From Varroa destructor (taxonomy: Eukaryota; Arthropoda; Arachnida; Mesostigmata; Varroidae), in contig NW_019211456.1 in NCBI RefSeq assembly GCF_002443255.2, positions 47,862,486 through 47,926,485 on the forward strand: 64,000 bases of DNA, in the 5' to 3' direction. Under the pieces are notes generated by a model. That model was given only the letters and a program-made list of their open reading frames with translations, made no database searches and was not told the origin of the DNA. Below are positions 58,481-64,000 of this stretch, piece after piece. The position numbers were made by a program, and so were the translations under genes. The stretch's first letter is position 1; every line of letters starts with the position of its first letter.

Positions 58481-61400
58481 GTCAAAGAAGTCTTAGACGA
58501 TGCGTTTTGGATCAGCTTTAGAGCATGCATTGAGAGAATATGTCATTATGCAGTGAACTAGCCCTCCTATTGGGGTGGGTAACCAGCTTAGATGCCTGCT
58601 GATCTGGCGGCGCCGGCCATTCTCTCCTATCAACTTGTAGCATTGCCAAATAAAGATATGGCTTGATTCGGAATCAAGTTTTAGAGAGAAATCAAGAATT
58701 AGTAATAATGATATAGGAAAAATAAGTGTAAGCAACGCGGCTAAGCACCATATTCGGTTTACATAAGATAGACTTGCGCTCTGATGCCCATTCATACCTG
58801 GCCTACCTTACTCAAGGCCTCTTAAAACATAAAGAAAATGTCCTTAATTGGAACTGCATCCACACAGCTGTACTTATGGAAAAGAACACGTGACTTGGCA
58901 GTCGGATAACCCAATCTCATATAAAATGTTCGCTATAATGGCAGAAGTATTACAGTGTTATCTGTCTAACACCAGTAATTATCGGCAATAGCAACTCAAT
59001 CTAGTTCTTTTCTTACGAACTTGAGGTACGATCAATAACATGCTTGCTTACCCGACTTTTTCTCTGTAGGTGAACTTTGCCTCTACCTATACATCTTACA
59101 ATCCGATTTTACTCTTCAAATAACGTAACGTAATCTAAAATATTTTTCCATCATTTTGATAGATAGTTTTTTAAAATTTGTTGTTTTTCATGTTAATAAG
59201 GTAGCTATTTGTTGCTCATTTACAGAAAGCAATTGCAGCCGTTTCATTCAAGTTGACTGTGTGGCTGAGTAGGGCGGCTTAATTTACCGATCGATTTTCA
59301 CAATCCGAGATTCAGAACTTAAGCCCCGTTGATGAATCAGAACATGTTCTGAGCAATTAACAAGGCGCTAAAAAGCAGAGCTTTATCGTGTTTGCATGAG
59401 CAAGGAACATATTCGGTATTTCTGTCAAGTGGAGGACAATTGCCGCATACTTCGTAAATCTGGAGTCCCATGTTAGCTGTCTGAACAAAAAACGTGCCAT
59501 ACCGGTCAGCTTGCTATTCAATCAATGAAATTTATATTAAAAGGATCACGTACCTCGGAATCTCTCTGAAATAAGGATACGTTTTTCCGTATTCTCAAAA
59601 CCTGAACAGTGTTCTCGGACGGGGTTGTGAAAGAGTACTCAAGAAATATTATATCAAGTAGAAAGATATACATGATCCATGTGTGTAATGCCCAAATAGC
59701 AAACAACTGGTAAATAGCGACTGGTTTTTTTTTCTATCCTATTGGGAAGGACTGTTGTATTGAGGACGAATTTTACTGTCTGATGTAGAATGTTTGTTTA
59801 GGCAAAAAGCCGGGTTGGTAAATGTAAAGAGCAGAACTTTAATATTTGGCTCATATCACCCAATGACCATTCCTTACCCATTCAGCCATTGTAAGTAAAC
59901 TCGCAATTTAACTTAAGCAAGCAGACGTTTCATCAATATGGCGTGTGTTCTAAGGCGTACTAATGCATCCAAGACTTGTGATTATTATTCATAGTTAAGC
60001 TATGAACATGATGGGAAGTGAGCTGAACGCCGGCCTACGAAACGACAATCAGTTGGCATGAGGTGTGGCGACGGTATCTATGATGAACGCGAGGCTGTTC
60101 ATGACAGGCTTCCATTTTCTGTTAGGTAGCCACGTTCTCAGTCCGTAGTAGTAATGTTATATGAAGAGTCAGAATAAGAATGATTGATTAGAAAAATAAT
60201 GACAATGGAAAAGCTTACAAGAGGAAAAACTCCTAACATGGATAGACTATTAGTGATCAATGACTGTCACTTGAGCCTAGACTGGCCGTCAGTTCGCTGC
60301 CTGAACATTGCGCCGATAGTGATTTAGCCGTTTTTTATATATTATCGTGCTGTCTTCCTACCACTGTCCTTTCATACTGTCCTAGTGTCCAACCGGACAT
60401 AGGTTTTTTTCACTGCACTTTTCAGTGAAAGCCACAAAATCAATTTGTGGTTCAAGTTAAATGTAGCTGACTAAAGCTAATTTTCTTTATATTCAAAAAT
60501 CAAATATATCATAAATTATTCTTGACTTAATTAGACATTATCATTCAAGCGTTGCTTACTATGGCAGGTAATTAAAAATAAGTCAAAGGTTTTCGTAGGA
60601 ATAGGAATGATGACTATTGGTATTTATAGAAGACTATCGGTTGTCCAATTTTATGATCTGTATGCTGTAAATCTGTACTTGAGCTGAAATTCGTAACCTA
60701 AGAAAAAAAACATACATCTATTAGAAAATTGTAGCTTTACACTCAACCAAGTACATGTTATGGTCAGTTTCATTTTATTTTATGACGCTTTTATGCAAAT
60801 ATTTGAATTTCCTTTTCAAATGAGAAAGTCGATTGACTCTTAATGAACCTATGCCATAGTACCGAAGCACACTTATTAATCTCAGACATCTAGAACTAAC
60901 TGAATATTGTAAAAATTAAACACCATAAAAAGCGTCCTTTAAATTTATCTATCACAAAGTTGTTACGCCTTCATCTACTACTCAGTAGTGTCCAAAAACT
61001 CTGAGGGTGATTTCAAACGCGACGATGAAACGATTTTTCCTCCGGTCTAACTCTATCTTACGCGTTGTCAGTTGATGATTGATCGTTTCTACTATTTTGT
61101 ACATTTAATGCTAGTTAGAGTACCGTCTGCATTATTATATTGGATAGCAACGAATAAAAAAGCAGCGAGAAATCCAGTTCACGTGGTTAATTATACACAT
61201 TAACTCACAGCCGTAGCTTTTTCTTTTCAAAGACAGCTTCCTGTCCAAACTGGTTTCGGTTGCGGTGAACGGACCATGGACCGTTATTAAAAAATGGGCA
61301 CCAGAACATGAATACCTAATAATTATAATATTCTGTGAGTAGATTGCGTTCATCACACTATATCCATCCATCTCCAATATTGCTTTAGCCGCAATATTAA

Positions 61401-61980
61401 TAATAGCCATCGTACTGGAGGTTATTACGCAAATGGGCTACAACGGTTAGACCTTTTGATACTTTCTGCGCCGTTTAACCATCTTGTGTTCCTGTAATTT
61501 GCTACTTTTGGCCCCATTTTAACCCAAAAATGACCAGTTAGTAATTTAGGTCTTGTACTGGGGCTGTCATTGTAGTAAACGGAGGGTAATTGTATAGAAT
61601 ATGACTTGTAATAAACATGACTTGGAAATTACATTTTTACCACATACAAAAAAGTTCGTTGAAGTACCTTTTTTTTTTATTAGATATAGCCTTAGAAACA
61701 AGCCATAAGGAAAATTTTCAATTTAGACACGCCACCATATCTGGTTCATTTGCTTGTACGTTTTTCGAGTAACTATGGTAAGCACAGAAATGTGACTACT
61801 ATCAACCAAGTCAAGTCAACATCGTAACTAGTTACATGGACATGATTTTATGTATTTTCTCAAAAATCGGTGTCTTCAAATTAAAAAAAAAAGACAATTG
61901 ACGAGAATGGGAATCAAATGTCTGTATGGTCATATGGATTTTTTTAATATAAGGCTGTTATAGGTGAATCCGGTAGAGTT
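58481..61980. other. AT-rich intergenic region
   Basis: Apart from a possible LINE B tail before about 58800, I saw no gene, RNA or repeat family in these 3.5 kb. Confidence 0.5.
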
Positions 61981-61987
61981 CAAAATG

Positions 61988-63132
61988 GAATAACTTTTAA
62001 ACAACGCGCCTCTAGCAGACGAAATTTGCCTGCTAAATACTCCGATGTTCTAGAAATCTATGAATGCAAACCGGCTGAGTTTTTTTCTAGAAGAAATTAG
62101 TTCGCAAGTAAAAACATTTTTTAGCGTCGAAAATCAACTCTCAGTGGTCGAACTTTTTGTTTTTTGAAAACGACAGCGCTAAAAGTCGTCGAAAGAGGGC
62201 GAAAACATTGGATAAAGGGGTTTTAAGCGAAAGCACAGTACGCGAATGGTACGAAAATTTCAAGAACGGAGATTCGAGTGTCGAAGGTTAGCGAGAAGAT
62301 GACCAAATATTGGAACTCACAAGATAAGAACGCATTGCCGTAATCAAGGAGGTTTCTTACGAAAGCATAGGTTGGAGTCTGTATGGGTCAAATGTGGAAT
62401 TTCACATGTAACCTATTATAGAATTAAAATCCAAATACCAAAAACACGGAAACTGAGTAAAAATGAGTCCCTTGTAAATTGACTTTAGACCAGTTGTGTG
62501 TGGTGTATTTTACATGCACTCTGCGAAATTTTAACCAATGAAAAATACACCTGAAACCTACAATTGCCATAGGCGAGACTAAGCAAGAGAGTGGCATCAC
62601 CCTGGAGAGAAATCCACTTCGATGACAGCATCGAGTAGGTTTGCGCGTATGATGGTGTTGGTACTTGCGATGGACGCTAGGAGTACCTACTACTATGAAA
62701 TACGTGCCGAACATGAAACAATGAATGCAATTCCCTATTTAGAATTTCATGGGAAAGTCATAGACGTCTGGTACAGCAATCGAACGCACGAAGTCTAGTT
62801 ATTCGGTGAGAACGCTAGATCTCATCGCCATACTTCAGTTGTTTGTTGGATTGAACAAACAAATATCTAACATTGTCGTGAACCTGCCTATTCGTCCGAT
62901 CTAAGCCCATGATTACGGGTTTTCTATGGGCTAAAAAGAGCGATTGGTGGCCAGGCATATCCCACTATCAATTTACTTCAAGAAGCTATAGATGGAGAAA
63001 TCACAAATGGGGTCGTATATGGTGAGTATATGACCCCCCAGAGACCGCTAAAACACTGGAGCCAGTGTATAAAAAATGAAGAAAAGCAGTTCTAACATAC
63101 GTCAATATTCAAACTAGTTCAAAAAGTTATTC
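61988..63132 (+). mobile_element. mariner-like DNA transposon, decayed
   Basis: Transposase pieces on the + strand lie between short inverted repeats GAATAACTTTT (61988-61998) and its reverse complement AAAAGTTATTC (63122-63132). The span of 1.15 kb fits a mariner. The order of motifs is helix-turn-helix LSESTVREWYENFKNGD, MMVLVLAMD, FGENARSH, PAYSSDLSP with DYGF in a shifted frame, GLKRAIGGQ, and a C-terminal LKHWSQCIKNEEKQF. The inverted repeats are short, so the outer boundaries are provisional. Confidence 0.75.
62160..63095 (+). pseudogene. mariner transposase pseudogene
   Basis: The DNA-binding half is recognisable near 62222-62285 (LSESTVREWYENFKNGDSSVE) and is ended by a TAG. In the catalytic half, GENARSH (about 62803-62826) corresponds to the D-N-A block with the second catalytic Asp changed to Glu. 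PAYSSDLSP (62883-62909) corresponds to PPYSPDLSP, and the third catalytic block DY is readable only after a frameshift. These enzymes cut and paste DNA through a DDD triad. Several stops and frameshifts make this copy inactive. The 96-codon - strand frame at 62424-62714 is its antisense shadow. Confidence 0.75.
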
Positions 63133-64000
63133 AGTTTCAAAGTTTCTCGGATTCGCTAGTAACATTCTAATACATCAGAATAATCCCAAACAAGGATAGA
63201 TGTGGATAAGCTTCTAAAGCTTCATAAATAGGGGTAGTGCGCTAAATGTTGGACGTGCTAACGTTGGCGTCCTGTGTTCTTTCCCTTTTTTTGGCGGTTT
63301 GCCACGTTTGTGTATCTCTTTTGTCGCTCCTTTTATCAGTAACTAGAACAGTAGCTATGCGATACTACATTTTCATCACTACCAATGCATTTTACCTCTG
63401 TGATAAAAAAAAATGAGCGTTATTAGCGGTCTAATGCATCTTCAACTAGACAGATTATCAAAAATTAAATTACTGGATTTATATACAAGTATAAAATAAG
63501 ACTACAGCAATACGGTTTTAGCTTGGCCCAACTTGCTTTCGAGTATCCGTTTCATCGCTCCATTTACAGCATCGAGAACTTCCCCGCTGATAATTCATGG
63601 GAAAAAAGATTAAAACCGTATGTAAACTTCCTGTCGAAAAAGTAGCAGTGGCTGTTGAAGCCTAGTTTTTTATTAATAGGTCATAATTATTCCATATTTG
63701 ATTAAAATGTGTGCTCTACAAAAATAAAGCAAGATCCTAAATATTTTCATGAAGCATACTCAAGGTTTTTTTTACATTTAACCAAGCCTGGAACAAAAAT
63801 TAGCAAAGAAATTCGCTTATTTGTTGTTGTATTCAGATCCGATTGCATATATCAGTTTTATTACAATACAATATTAAATTTTCAATGAAGTACATTTCAA
63901 TGAAGCGATGAAGAATACAAAAGAATGTTCGACATAACTATTGGACATAAGCTCTTGCCAAATCTCAATTCCAAGAACCTCTGAAATGCCTTTCCCTGAA
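63133..64000. other. AT-rich intergenic sequence
   Basis: Nothing recognised. Confidence 0.5.

Noticed and set aside
62424..62714. 96-codon - strand open frame as a gene
   Set aside because: It is the antisense of the mariner transposase remnant.

Overview
The window is animal nuclear DNA. It is AT-rich, with short exons bounded by GT/AG splice sites, long introns, microsatellites, one 100-N assembly gap and many decayed transposons. The only host gene I can prove lies on the + strand from 1752 to 22380. It is the 3' part of a Trk-family (neurotrophin-receptor-type) receptor tyrosine kinase: a transmembrane exon, a juxtamembrane exon with an NPNY motif, and seven exons encoding a complete kinase domain and a short acidic tail. 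All eight exon junctions agree in phase. The extracellular exons must lie upstream of base 1. Trk genes are absent from Drosophila and Caenorhabditis but known from other invertebrates. With the style of the transposons this suggests an arthropod, perhaps a chelicerate such as a mite or tick; the organism assignment is inference.

Layout. 1-1751: noncoding, ending in a TA microsatellite. 1752-22380: Trk exons, with introns from about 0.3 kb to 6.7 kb holding microsatellites and two clear foldback hairpins (14244-14289 and 16993-17056). 22381-31300: downstream intergenic DNA with the assembly gap (26347-26446). 31300-35030: a decayed non-LTR retrotransposon (LINE A, + strand) with gag-like, CCHC, YADD reverse transcriptase and C-terminal motifs. 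35314-39250: a decayed autonomous Helitron on the - strand, recognised from an N-terminal GASKFKWE motif, PIF1-type helicase motifs and a terminal hairpin. 39300-40850: a GC-richer, unassigned block. 41000-50320: AT-rich intergenic DNA. 50322-51372: a Tc1/mariner-type element defined by inverted repeats. 52153-53587: a 105-bp direct repeat flanking 1.2 kb that includes a mariner C-terminal remnant. 54960-58480: a second LINE (LINE B, R1-like, + strand) whose reverse transcriptase is interrupted by a tRNA-like, SINE-like insertion. 61988-63132: a mariner pseudogene (+ strand).

No operon or pathway links these parts. The Trk gene is a signalling receptor, and the rest of the window reads as a transposon graveyard. 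I found no intact transposase or reverse transcriptase ORF, and no undescribed defence or other system that I could defend. The items most worth checking are the Trk tail and exon 1, the two intronic hairpins, the Helitron terminus, the SINE-in-LINE nesting and the 105-bp repeat.
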